Assembly (NCBI GenBank): GCA_029204225.1
Contig: CM055099.1
Coordinates: 59,625,510-59,689,509, forward strand
From: Diphasiastrum complanatum
Taxonomy: Eukaryota; Streptophyta; Lycopodiopsida; Lycopodiales; Lycopodiaceae
Reading direction: 5' to 3'
Length of the DNA: 64,000 nucleotides
The position numbers were made by a program, and so were the translations under genes. This document shows, one piece after another, positions 44,105-55,260 of this stretch (its first letter is position 1; every line of letters begins with the position of its first letter). The notes beneath the pieces were generated by a model. That model did no database searches and had not been told where the DNA came from. It saw only the letters and a program-made list of their open reading frames with translations.

Positions 44105-47100
44105 ATGGCATCTATAAATGCATATCTTTTGGATACTAATGAAAGGCTCAACAAAACTAACTATTCCATATGGAAAGTTAGAATGGAATCTATCATGATC
44201 ATGCAAGATCTGATGGAAATTGTAAATGGTAAGGAGGGTGAACCTATTCATCCTCAAGAAAAAGCCAAATACATCAAGAGGTGCAATGTTGCACTACATT
44301 GCATAAAAATGAATGTTGCAAATGAACTCTTAAGAGAGGTAGGAGATTGCACTTCAGCTCAAGATGCTTGGGAGACTTTGCAAAAGGTCTATGAATCCAA
44401 GAACCAAACTAGAATGTTAGCTTTGAAGAATCAAATCTATAGAAGCTATCAAAAGAAAGGAGAGAGTGCACATACTTTTGTCCTAAGAGTAAAGGAATTG
44501 AACAAAGAGCTAGCCTTTATAGGTGACCCTATCAAGGATGAAGAGCTTGTTCAACTCATATTGAATGGACTAAGCTTTAAATTTGACAATTTGGTTCAGG
44601 GATATGCAATTATGGGTAAGCTACCCATACTTGAAGAACTCCAAGGCACACTCATGGCCGAGGAATCAAGAAGGAGCCAAATGCAAGAGAGGATGGATAG
44701 GCTTTCCATCCAAGGTGGAGATGACCAAGCTCTCTTCACCAAAGGCAAAGGCAAGTCCAAAGGCAAAGGATCAACATTCAAGAAGTCTACAAAGCTTGAG
44801 GATCAAGAAGGACCCCCAAAGGCATCTCCATCAACCACCAAAGTCAAGAAGGACAAATCAAAGGTGAAGTGCTACTATTGTAGCAAGATGGGGCATTATG
44901 CCTCGGAATGCTTCAAGAGGAAGCAAGATCAAAGCCAAGCCAACATGAGCAAAGAGGAGGAGGAGGAGAGTTCACATGAGGACTCTCTCATGATGTCCAT
45001 ATTTTCTTCAACAAGCTTCAAAGGAGAATATCCTTGGTGGATTGACTCGGGTGCTAGTTCACACATGACTAGTAAAAGGGAGTTTTTCTCTTCTCTCTTA
45101 TCTTATGATGGACCTATAAAGTCTATCTATACAGCAAATGATGAAGCTTGTAAGATTGAAGGAGTTGGTAGCATTCCCCTTTGCTTAGGATCTTCCAAAA
45201 AGATCAACATAGAAGGTGTTTTGTACATTCCTACAATAACAAAGAATCTACTAAGTGTTGGCCAAATGGTGGACAATGGTTTCAATGTTGACTTTGCTTC
45301 AAATGAATGTTTCATCAAGAAGAAGGGTAAGATAGTGGCTAAGGGCACTAGACTTGGCAAACTTTATAAGCTGGATGCATTTGTGGATACTAATGTTGTC
45401 ATGTTGGCCGAGAAGGGCAAGATATCTACCTTTACTTTATGGCACAAAAGACTTGGACATGTCAACTCGGGTTCCATGGAGGCTATGATCAAGGAGGAGT
45501 ATGCTTTAGGCCTACCAAGGTCTATTGGGAAGGAAGACAAGGTTTGTGAAGCTTGTGCCTTATCCAAGGCACATAAGAAGGTGTTTCCTAACTCCATCAC
45601 AAAGTCATCTCATCCTCTTGAACTCATACACTCGGATGTGCACATTGCTAGCACCAAATCTAATGGAGGTTCATCCATGTTTTTAACCTTCATTGATGAC
45701 TACTCAAGATATTGTTGGGTGTTCTTACTTTCCTTCAAGTCTCAAGTATTTGATACTTTTGTAAAGTTCAAGTTGTTTGTGGAAAAGCATCATAATCATA
45801 GCATCAAGATTCTTAGAAGTGACAATGGTGGAGAATTCATCTCCAATGAGTTCAAGGCCTTTTGTGAGGAGGAAGGGATCAAGAAAGAGACTTCTTGTCC
45901 TTACACTCCTCAACAAAATGGAGTTGCTGAAAAAAGGAATAGAACATTATGTGAATGTTCTAAGGCTTTAAGATTAGATGCTTGTTTGCCCAAATCCTTT
46001 TGGGGTGAGTCTCTTGTATGTGCAAACTACTTGATGAATAGGGTGTCTTGCAAAGCCATTGAAGGCAAAACTCCTTATGAGATGTTGTATGGAAAGAAAC
46101 CCAATCTTAATCACTTGAAAGTTTTTGGGTGTATATGTTATGTGCATGTGCCATTGGAAACAAGAACCAAGGAGGATCCATCTTCCACAAGAGGGATCAT
46201 GCTTGGATATGCAAGCTCAAGCAAGGGCTACAAAGTCTATCTCCCATCCTTGAACAAATTTGTTGTTTCAAGGGATGTCATCTTTGATGAACATCATATG
46301 CATATGCTTGAAGAAGGCTCAAGTGCTCCAACAATCAAGAAGAAGATGGCCGAGGAGCAAGATCTTGGTTTTGAAGAGGAGCTCATGGAGGAGCAAGCAC
46401 CAAACCCACCTATCACACCAAGGAGATCTTCAAGGGCAAAAGTGGAGCCATCAAGGCTCACATATCAAGGCAAAGGACAGCAAGTTGAGGGTATCTCATC
46501 CACTTCTTATGCTTTATCTAGTTTTGAAGAACCGTCTAATGTTGAAGATGCATTGAACTCCAAAGAATGGTATAAAGCTATGTTGGATGAGTATGATGCC
46601 TTGATTGAGAATGAAACTTGGTTGCTTGTTGAGAGACCTCAAAGGAATGTAATAGGATGCAAGTGGGTCTTCAAGCTTAAGTTGAATGCAAATGGGAGTG
46701 TTAACAAACATAAAGCAAGATTAGTTGCAAAAGGTTATGCTCAAGAGAGAGGGATAGACTATGAGGAAACTTTTGCACCCGTGGCCAAGATGGTCACAAT
46801 AAGACTAATCATTGCACTTGCATCACATTTTGGATGGATTCTATGTCAAATGGATGTCTCTAATGCTTTCTTGAATGGTTTTTTGGAAGAGGATATCTAT
46901 ATGGAGCACCCACAAGGGTTCATCAAGCATGGAATGGAGAACAAAGTATGCCATCTCCAAAGAAGCATCTATGGCTTGAAGCAAGCCTCGAGATCTTGGA
47001 ATTCAAGACTACATTGCTATCTTATTTCACTTTCTTTTGTTCAAAGTGAATATGATCCCACTCTTTACATTAAGTTTGATGATGTTGGTATTGTACTTTT

Positions 47101-47740
47101 ACTCATTTATGTAGATGACATCATCATTAGTGAAAATAGTGTTGATGGTATTGAAAAAATCAAGATAGATCTATCCTTAGAGTTCAAGATGGTAGATCTA
47201 GGGTGTCTTCACTTCATCTTAGGCATAGAAGTACTTAGAGGGTCTGATTTTATCTTTATAAGTCAAGTAAACTATGCTCAAAGTCTTTTGAAGAAGTTTA
47301 AGATGGAAGTATGCAAAAGTGTTGACACACCAATGGAGCAAGATGTAAAAGTGCCGAATGAAGATGATGAAAGATCCTTCATGGACATCACTTTGTTTAG
47401 GCAACTTATAGGTTCCTTAATGTGGATCACTATAACTAGACCAGATCTTAGCTTTAGTGTATGTAGGTTGAGCCAATCCATGCAAAAGCCATTGAATATC
47501 CATTGGAAAAAGGCTAAGAGGATTCTAAGATACATCTCAGGTACATTGGATTTTGGGATTCTATATAGAGGAGATGTGATTAACCTTCATGCATTTAGTG
47601 ATTCAGATTTTGTAGGGGACAAGAGGGATAGGAAATCAACAAGTGACTATTCAACTTTCATAGGAGAAGGTGTGGTTTCATGGCTTTCAAAAAAGCAAGA
47701 AACTATATCTCTATCTTCAACCGAGGCCGAACTAGAATGA
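44105..47740 (+). CDS. Copia C gag-pol polyprotein, 1211 codons, 3'-truncated
   Basis: A single uninterrupted frame holds, in order: gag (1-250), a CCHC zinc knuckle (Cys256, Cys259, His264, Cys269), aspartic protease with DSGA at 314-317, integrase (His447, His452, Cys481, Cys484; catalytic Asp511, Asp573, Glu609, a D,D(35)E triad), RT with VSNAFLNG (Asp917 region) and YVDD at 1002-1005, and RNase H starting at SDSD (about 1166). All catalytic residues listed are present. QASRSW replaces the more usual QAPRSW. The frame ends at LSSTEAELE, in the middle of RNase H. The rest of RNase H, the polypurine tract and the 3' LTR are gone, so this copy cannot complete its cycle by itself, although it could supply gag, protease, integrase and RT if transcribed. 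Confidence 0.93.
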   Translation: MASINAYLLDTNERLNKTNYSIWKVRMESIMIMQDLMEIVNGKEGEPIHPQEKAKYIKRCNVALHCIKMNVANELLREVGDCTSAQDAWETLQKVYESKNQTRMLALKNQIYRSYQKKGESAHTFVLRVKELNKELAFIGDPIKDEELVQLILNGLSFKFDNLVQGYAIMGKLPILEELQGTLMAEESRRSQMQERMDRLSIQGGDDQALFTKGKGKSKGKGSTFKKSTKLEDQEGPPKASPSTTKVKKDKSKVKCYYCSKMGHYASECFKRKQDQSQANMSKEEEEESSHEDSLMMSIFSSTSFKGEYPWWIDSGASSHMTSKREFFSSLLSYDGPIKSIYTANDEACKIEGVGSIPLCLGSSKKINIEGVLYIPTITKNLLSVGQMVDNGFNVDFASNECFIKKKGKIVAKGTRLGKLYKLDAFVDTNVVMLAEKGKISTFTLWHKRLGHVNSGSMEAMIKEEYALGLPRSIGKEDKVCEACALSKAHKKVFPNSITKSSHPLELIHSDVHIASTKSNGGSSMFLTFIDDYSRYCWVFLLSFKSQVFDTFVKFKLFVEKHHNHSIKILRSDNGGEFISNEFKAFCEEEGIKKETSCPYTPQQNGVAEKRNRTLCECSKALRLDACLPKSFWGESLVCANYLMNRVSCKAIEGKTPYEMLYGKKPNLNHLKVFGCICYVHVPLETRTKEDPSSTRGIMLGYASSSKGYKVYLPSLNKFVVSRDVIFDEHHMHMLEEGSSAPTIKKKMAEEQDLGFEEELMEEQAPNPPITPRRSSRAKVEPSRLTYQGKGQQVEGISSTSYALSSFEEPSNVEDALNSKEWYKAMLDEYDALIENETWLLVERPQRNVIGCKWVFKLKLNANGSVNKHKARLVAKGYAQERGIDYEETFAPVAKMVTIRLIIALASHFGWILCQMDVSNAFLNGFLEEDIYMEHPQGFIKHGMENKVCHLQRSIYGLKQASRSWNSRLHCYLISLSFVQSEYDPTLYIKFDDVGIVLLLIYVDDIIISENSVDGIEKIKIDLSLEFKMVDLGCLHFILGIEVLRGSDFIFISQVNYAQSLLKKFKMEVCKSVDTPMEQDVKVPNEDDERSFMDITLFRQLIGSLMWITITRPDLSFSVCRLSQSMQKPLNIHWKKAKRILRYISGTLDFGILYRGDVINLHAFSDSDFVGDKRDRKSTSDYSTFIGEGVVSWLSKKQETISLSSTEAELE

Positions 47741-48358
47741 TTGCAATCTAATGGTTCAATAAGAAGAGGACCAAACTCACATGATTCATGTGAGTCTCCC
47801 TCAACTTAGAACCATGTAATTTGACTTTGGAATTTTTTATTATTTTATTCTATTTAGACCCAAGTCTTTTTAATCAAGTTCTACTTAACCATTTTGTGTG
47901 CTCATTGGGTTGGGCTTATACACGCAAGAAGCCAGTGCCCTCGCACTTTATTAGTCCTAACTGTACAGTGTTGGTGGTGGGACCCACCATCACCCTACAC
48001 ACTGCCACTCACCATGACACCATCTATCAAACCCACCGCCACTCACCCTGACACCTGATGGAATCCGAATGAGAGAGAAAGGGAAAAATGAAAATGCACC
48101 AGTGTATCAGACTATCTGAATCCACTCTTTGAGTGTCAGATAGTGCGCTCTCCACCCTTATTCCTATTCTACCTAGATAGAGTTGAACTCTCAACTGTGA
48201 CTACTACTGCACGTTTGAGATCTATCCTCTTCCAAGGTGTAGACAAACACTGCTGATCTACTATTGATTTATAAAGCATTTAGACAAGTGGGCCTTAGTG
48301 CGGAATGTAGAATGAACATGAACAAGGTGCAACAACAAGTCAAGGGTAGAGCGGGTAG
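47741..48358. other. Flank downstream of truncated copia C, no gene seen
   Basis: The sequence changes abruptly after about 47733 (AGGCCGAACTAGAATG). A short inverted pair CTCACATGATTCATGTGAG lies at about 47776-47794. Nothing else is recognised. Confidence 0.45.
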
Positions 48359-49027
48359 GAACAACAAGCGTCCACCTCCCAAGGGTCTCGCTCAATATTC
48401 GTTAGCCACGCTTTCCGCAAGCCGAAGATAATAGAGGATGAAATCAACGCCTATCTAGTCCAATACTCATACGAATCCTCACGCGGCGGCTGGCAAATAT
48501 CGTTCTCCATAAAGGATATCAAAGGCAATGAGCTAGCCTACCTTCCAGCATCGAGGCCCCAGTCTGAATGGCGCCAACGAGTGTTCAAGAAAGATCCAAA
48601 GGATATGTGGCCAGCCCCACAAACCCACACTTCGTTTACTGCCCACGAAGATCCAAATGGGTAGAGTGTGGTGCACCATTGGACCAGATGACCTTAATGA
48701 CATTGAACTGGCCAGTGATTCACTCAAAGCATAGATGGGGCATGGATCTAGATGCCAAGAGGGCCCTCATCTAGTTTTTGACCTCTTATCTCAAGTGCCT
48801 AGACCTATGGTCAGCGCGGCAGTAGCATTTGCTCTGGAACCCACAACATTGAGCATTCAAGATTATAGACCACACAAAAATGCGCAAAATAGCATCTGTA
48901 TTACATCAATGATCCTTTGGGCATTGTGTGGCATACCACGCAGCGCGTTGACGCAAGAGAATCTATCTCTTATGAACACAATTGATTGGTCTCACTTACT
49001 ACCAGACACTTTGACATCAAATGCTTA
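48359..49027 (+). pseudogene. Unidentified decayed coding stretch
   Basis: Three successive phases look protein-like. 48359-48663 has FRKPKIIEDEINAYLVQYSY and GGWQISFSIKDIKGNELAY. 48568-48774 has NPHFVYCPRRSKWVEC and LNWPVIHSKHRWGMDLDA. 48735-49027 has VFDLLSQVPRPMVSAAVAF and ENLSLMNTIDWSHLLPD. Base composition is less AT-rich than the surroundings. I recognise no family. It might derive from an old viral or host gene, or from an element; small indels explain the phase changes. Confidence 0.4.
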
Positions 49028-49348
49028 ACCCACGCAACACTATACATCGGTTCTCCAACCTTCTCTCTCTCGTTCATTCTCTTTATATAGAAACAGAGAA
49101 AAGAGGGGTTTATGCTAATCATTTGATTACAAGAACTGGTTATTCACATTTTTAACGGCTTCCGGTTAGTTGTCGTTGTCCTTCGTGGAGCTTGTTCTCC
49201 ATGTTGGTACATCCTTGATTTTGCCAATACTTGGATTGTGAGGATCCATCGTTTCTCCAGTCGTGTGTAACTACAATCGTATCTTTGTGGTTCTTTGTGG
49301 TTGAGCCATATCATGATTCCTATTGTGATGGCCTTCGATCAACTATTT

Positions 49349-49531
49349 TGTGCTGAACCGTATGTGAGGCCTTGCAGTTCTTCCCTGGCATTTTTGGTTT
49401 CATTTCATGCTGAATATTATGTGAGGCTTTGTGAATCTTCCTTGGCAGTTCGGTTTTGCTTCGTGTTGAACTATATGTGAGGCCTTCCGGTTCTTCTTTG
49501 GTAGTTCAATTTGGTTTCATGTTGAGCCGTA
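49349..49531 (+). repeat. Tandem repeat, unit about 57-60 bp, three copies
   Basis: The block GCTGAA..TATGTGAGGC(C/T)TT, then TTCTTC or CTTCCTTGGCAGTTC, is found three times, followed by a partial fourth GTTGAGCCGTAT. It abuts the RT end of copia E. Confidence 0.75.
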
Positions 49532-51190
49532 TTTTCTGGATGTACCTTGACTGGTGAAGATACAGCTTCCCTTTGTCAAGACCTTTGTCGATCTGCAATC
49601 CTTGGTAGCATCTTGTTTCCCCTAGGTCTGATATTTCAAAGTGTCTCAAAATATCACTCTTCACTTGCGCAATTAGGTTGTCACTTTTGGACCGAATCAA
49701 TGTGTCATCTACATAGACACCGATGAGTATGATTTCTCCATCTGTAACCTTTACATAGACGCAGTCGGCCATCAATAGTTGGAAACCCAAGGATCTGAGA
49801 GTGTGATCCTTCTTCTTATACCACTGTCACGCAGACTACTTCAGTCTATATATGCTCTTGTGCATTCAGCAGGCATAATTGGCAAAGGATTTGCAAATAA
49901 ATCATGGCCTCTTCATTCAATTTTCCATGTAGGAAAATGATCTTCTCATCTACTATGTGGATCTTGAGATTGTATGCTGCTGCATATGCAAATAGCAAGC
50001 GTATGGATGCATGCTTCACAACTGGAGAGAAGGTTTCAGTGTACTCAACACCATACTTTTGAGAGAAACCTTTTGCCACCAATCTCACCCATCTTTTGAT
50101 ATGTTGTCATCAGGTCCATACTTGTACTTGTAAACCCATTTGTATTTTATAGTCTTCCTCTTGTCTGTCTGGTATGGGTTGAAGTGTCCACACCTGATTC
50201 TGGTGCATGGAAGTTATCTCTTCTTCCATAGCCTATATCCACTTGTCTTTATCTAGATAGCTGATTGCTTCCTCGTATGCTTGAGGTTCTCCACCAAATC
50301 CACAAAATTCTTTTGTAGTAGATGCTAAACCATACTCTCCATATCTTAAAGGCGGTCTTCTCTCTCTGGTAGACCTTATTGGAGATTGTACAGGAAGTGT
50401 TATGGCCTTGTCTTTGTCTTTTTTATTGCATTATGTGTTCCAAGCCTTGTCACCATTGGTTGCTTCATCCTCTGTTTATCATCCAAATCGTTAGCTAGTG
50501 TGGTATGTGAACATCCTTATCTAGGTGCTCATGGTTTGCTCCCTCTTGTGTGGGCAGATCATAATAGCTCTTGCTAAGGATCTCATAGGCGATTGGATCT
50601 CTGTCAACCATTGTTCTTGATTCATCAAATTTGACATCTTTGACCGTCTTTATTTGTTTGCTGGCAGGCATGTAGATCTTGTAGTATGATGAGTGCACAT
50701 CATATCCTACTAGGAATCCTTGCTCCACTTTTTCATCCAGCTTCTTCTTTTTCTTATTTGGAACGTGGGCGTATGCAACACATCCAAAGATGCGCACATG
50801 TGTCAGACTCGGCTTGTTACCCCCCACCATACCTCATGTGGTGTAGTATGGGGAACTCCAGACTTACGTGTCATGTTCTATAGGTAGTTGGTTGTGGCTA
50901 TTGCCTCAGCCCATAACCATTTTGATGCCTTCAAGTAGGCCATCATGGATCTTGCAACATCCATGAGAGTCCTGTTCCACCTTTGCAACACCATTGTGTT
51001 GTGGTGTGTATGTTGCTGTCTTCAAGTGAAGAATGTCTCGACTGGTGTAGAACTCTGCAAAATGCTTGGAGACGTATTCTCCACCTTTGTCTGTCATCAC
51101 CTGCTTCACTTTCTTGTTAGTCCATTTTTCAGCCCAATTCATGAACTTTGTGAATTTATCCAGAGCCTCTAGCTTCTACTTTAACACTAC
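49506..51190 (-). pseudogene. Copia E integrase and RT remnants
   Basis: Minus strand, in order: integrase core (51142-50906: VMTDKGGEYVSKHF, TYTPQHNGVA), integrase C-terminus (50830-50495: RIFGCVAYAHVPNKKK, GFLVGYDVHSSYYKIY), RT start (50088-49846: RLVAKGFSQKYGVEYTETFS) and RT catalytic part (49790-49506: GVYVDDTLIRSKSD, FEISDLGETRCYQGLQI). Several frameshifts separate them. It is a third copia lineage, judged by the DKGGEY and VYVDD contexts. No LTRs, gag, protease or RNase H are seen. Confidence 0.8.
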
Positions 51191-51199
51191 CCAACCTTG

Positions 51200-51812
51200 A
51201 CTCTACTTCCACTAACTCTAAACTCATACATTCATCTTGATTGAGGGTGAAGAGAGAAAGAGAGAAGAAGAGATTTTGATAGAGAAAGAGAGTAGAGATG
51301 GAGGTTAGCTCAAATGCTCAATGTCAACCACAACTAGCAAAAAGCAAGAACAATGGAAACTAGAACAATAAGCAAATCACACAAAAAGCATAAGCAAGAT
51401 TGATTAGCAAATGAGGATGCTTGAGCTCACGAAATAGTAGATTCTCCTCCTCTCTATTAAGCATGAAAAATGGTTACAAATGGTGCCTTTCTATCTTTGG
51501 GGTGGCCCTTGCCTCTTGCTTCCTATTGGCTACTTGCAAGAAGGTGGGATTGAAATCCACACTCTTCACAAGAAGCACAAACGAATCTATGGTGTAGGAA
51601 AAAACACACTCCACCTACTACCATTTGACCTTTGACTCTTTCGCAAAATTTAGAACTTAAGTTTAAGCTTAACTTTGGTCTTCTAATATTATATTTAATT
51701 ACATGGCCCAAAGTCAAGTTTATGTCCAAAATTATTTATTTACAAGTGCTCATTGGGCCAGGATGCCACGACCCACCTCGTAACTATATTCAACCAATTT
51801 ATTTATTCACAC
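51200..51812. other. No gene seen
   Basis: Includes a purine-rich AGAGAGAAAGAGAGAAG patch at about 51250-51275. No domain or repeat end is recognised. Confidence 0.35.
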
Positions 51813-51819
51813 TATAATA

Positions 51820-53651
51820 CTCTCAACAAGACCTCCGACCCGAAGTAGTGCCGGTCCCTCGGCACTATGGAGCTTAGTAGACACTCCGTCTCACATGTCA
51901 TTGTTGAATCATGTAGCCAGTCACTTCTTCCATGAAGTCCAGTCGCTTTGTACTCTTCTTGTCCTTAGGAGGTAGAAGGACTTATGCACGTCGGTCAACC
52001 AAAATTGGTCGATCCAGAGTTGGAATCTGCTTATCCATGGATTGCCTAGGAGGGCTACTCTAAAATACACTCGCGCCACTGGTAGTTGACCTTCATTTTT
52101 TTTCGAAACCAGGGAGGTATTGGGATAAAAAAAAGAAGGGCGACAAGAAATCGTCCCAATTTGGCAGGGACTCTCATAAAAACTCTAAGTCCCGGGAAAT
52201 ATTGCGGCCGCGCAGACTGTGGGGTTAGGCAAAGATTGATCGAGAGCCTCAGGATGATAAAGCTGGGGGCTCTGCTTGGCTTTGGCGCTAATCAATTACT
52301 TGGCTCGTATCCAAGCCTTGGTTTGAGCACTTGTCTCGGCTACATCTGAGCCCTGATCTTGGAAATCTTGCCCTTTATCTTGGCTGGAGTTTGTCATTGC
52401 AGCATCTAGCATGGGTGGCATTGGAATCACCACCGAGACTGGTTGTGGTTGTTGTTCCATGTGCCTCTGGCATGTCTTGAGAGCGCTCTTTGCTTGTGCC
52501 AATTCTTGTAGGGCGCTCCTTCAATAGTTGTCGAAATTGGCCTAGTAGCCATCAAGTCTGCACTGGTGGACATTCACATGTTGTGTGAATAGGTCCATCT
52601 CTGCTTGGCTGAGAGGATGATTGGCAGGGATCGACTGGGCTAGCCAGACGGCCTTCTCATCTTGCAGGTTCTGCACTTCCACTCCCAAGCATGTGTTCTT
52701 AGTTTCAAGCACTAAAAGTTGTGTCTAGAGTGGGGCAAGGTGTTGTGTTGTCTGCTCTTCTTTGTGGTTCTAGTACTCAACTGTCCAATATGGTTTGGGC
52801 CACTGCCGCTTCTAGGACTAAGGTGCTACGTGCTGGGGATTGATGAGATTTGCCCAGACGAGATCTGCACATCGTCGTGGTCACCTTCAATCAGCTTTTC
52901 TGGCGTTGTCATGCCGTCAGGTTTGGTGGGGTGTCAACATGGTCAGGCGATGCTGCATATATTGTCTGCACAAATGCGTCATCAGGCAATGGTTTGTCGC
53001 CCTCGGCAGCTTGTTAAACTGAATCTAGAGGTGTGAGAGGTATGGCAACGATGTGGAGAGGTGTGAAGATGGATTGCTCGAAAGATGGGATGATAGGAAC
53101 AGAGGAAAACTGGGGAGTGGTGTCGAGGATGGAGATAGATGTAGGAGGCGTGAGATTAATGATATTCATCCAAGTGAGGGTGGAGAAAGCTGTGAATCGA
53201 GGGGGTTGATATTGAGAAGTGGGGTGAAAGTGGATGTAGGAGGTATGGAAGATGCGATGGTGATGGTAGGAGTGGAATATGTAAGAGTGGTTCTAGAAGG
53301 TGGAGGAATGGAAGTGATAGGAGATTAAGCAATGCCTGTAGTAGACGGTTGAATAGAAGTGGAAGTAGTGGTTGTGGAAGAAGCAAATGTAGGACGTGAT
53401 GGTGTGGTGCATTGTTGGGTGGTAGGAGGGCTAGCTGAAGTGGAGGCAACGCCACGCATTCGTTTGTGGGCCGGTGAGTCAGTAACAGCTAGAAGAGTGG
53501 AAGTAGATGCAATGGAAGGGGGATAAAGGTAAGTGTGTGGAATGGTGGCGATCACCAGAAACAATTTCGATGGTGACCATGAAGTTAGCGTTGACTCATA
53601 CCCGGTACATTGTACCCTGGTACAGTATGTGGAAACAAGACTTGTTCTCAT
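51820..53651 (-). pseudogene. Decayed Pro/Ser/Thr-rich and coiled-coil-like frames
   Basis: Minus frames: 53651-53160 is Ser/Thr/Pro-rich (HTYLYPPSIASTSTLL; SSIPPTSTFTPLL) with stops at 53325 and about 53168. About 52740-52296 is Gln/Lys/Glu-rich and helical in character (LQDEKAVWLAQSIPANH, LAQAKSALKTCQRHMEQ). 52080-51890 reads KDKKSTKRLDFMEEVTGYM. The order of a Pro/Ser/Thr-rich part and a helical part recalls the F-family locus at 58342-61723, but I cannot show homology. Probably a retroelement gag-like gene. Confidence 0.4.
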
Positions 53652-53665
53652 CCCACATCGCGTAT

Positions 53666-55191
53666 GTTGGAAATTAAGCCCACAGTTGTCTCCTTGGTGA
53701 CTGACTGATTTCTATTTCATGATTCTTCCTACACGTTTATTGATCATTGATCTAGGGTCAGGTGAAACCAACTTTGGTTCTATGTCTGCTCATCTGATAC
53801 ATGCAGGAATCACAAACTTAGACAACCAATTTATTTGAGAACGTCTACAACAGGCTTCCGGATGATTCCAACAAAAGGGTAACCAATCCTATCATAATTT
53901 CAAGTTCAGATGTTAAGTTCAATTACTTGAAGTCATTGAAGATTTGGCCATCTTCAAGGACTTCCAAGAACTAGCATTTAAAACAAGTCTACAGATTTAC
54001 ATTACTTTTTCAACAGTCTATAGAGATACACTAAGTGTCGAAATAGTCTGCAAAAATACACTAAGTGTCACAACAGTCTACAGAAATACACTACGTGTCG
54101 CACAATTTGCATTTTTTGCACTTTTTCAAAAACTGCAACACTTGCCTTTGGCTTCTTCCGTTTAATTATTTTGAAGAAGTCAACTTATGCACAGTTCAAA
54201 AGTTTAACTGTTTTCAACACCTTCGACTTTTTTGCAAAAAAGCAAAGAGAGAGAAAAATTTTGAAGGTCATCTACTTTCAAGAATTGAACTGTTTTGGGC
54301 ACCTTCGGCTTTTTCACAAAATCCCGAAGAGAGAGAAAATGCCGAAGGTCGTCTATTTTGAACGAGGGACATTCCCATCCACTTCCCAGAATTTGTGAAG
54401 TGAGAGAAAGCCACTTCACGTAAAATGCGAAGTGAGAGAATTTGCGACGTCCTCGTCCGCGTCAACATTCCTAATTCATTGACAGTATACACTATGTATA
54501 GTTGTCACAAAAGCCATATACTTCCAAGTACAACGACTTACCTAATTAGGTGACAAACATTTATTGTAGTTAATACATGGATGCAATCTATAAATAGATC
54601 ATCCCAGCACAAATTACTTGATGCTCCATCCATGAGACGTATTATTTGAGCCTCCCAGTTACGCTGCCATTTTGGTTGTAATTGTTATTTTATTGTGCTT
54701 CAGTGTTATATAGCAGCAGCATGTTTTTCTATCTATGTATAACATCAATGAATGCTTGTTGTGATTGAATGCACTTTATTGTTGTTTGATAACACTTGTT
54801 TTCTCACTCTGACCAGAGCACGGACATCTACGACTCCTCAGTTTCTGATCAAACGATGGATGTCTTTGACACCTGAGGAACTTGTGCTATCACACTACTA
54901 TTTCAATCTATTTCTGAACTAAACTTCATATTGAATCTGATTTCTAGTAATACCACACACACACAAACCATTTCTAATCTCTTCGGTGGACTATACTCTT
55001 GTTTTTGTGAGTATGAACTAATTTTAAAGATCCTGTTGGGCAATTAGAACACTTAAAGCTGTGACTATATTTAGCATAAGCCTTCTATTAGATTGTTTTT
55101 GCATCTAGCAGTTGATTATAACGCGAGAGTTGTTCCGCAATATTCCTTCTCTCTTCTCTGTTCATGTTCTTCTATCTCCCTTGCCCCATCA
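53666..55191 (+). repeat. 5' LTR of copia D, about 1.5 kb
   Basis: Starts TGTTGGAAATTAAG and ends near CCCCATCA at about 55190, just before a primer-binding site. A TATA box (TATAAATA) lies at 54589-54596. Inside are a 30-bp tandem repeat (three copies, 54011-54100) and an 82-bp repeat (54206-54369) with 9-bp arms ACCTTCGGC/GCCGAAGGT at 54301-54349. No 3' copy is in the window, so the left end is inferred from its form only. Confidence 0.6.
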
Positions 55192-55194
55192 GAT

Positions 55195-55206
55195 TGGTAT
55201 CAAAGC
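55195..55206 (+). other. Primer-binding site of copia D
   Basis: TGGTATCAAAGC, one base different from the usual initiator tRNA-Met site TGGTATCAGAGC. Confidence 0.8.
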
Positions 55207-55260
55207 ATAACTCATATAAACCGAGAGATTAAGTGTGTTCTATTTGTATTATTATTAGTA

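Noticed and set aside
53053-53328. 91-codon plus frame rich in Gly/Glu/Arg
   Set aside because: Shadow of the Pro/Ser/Thr-rich minus frames; no domain.
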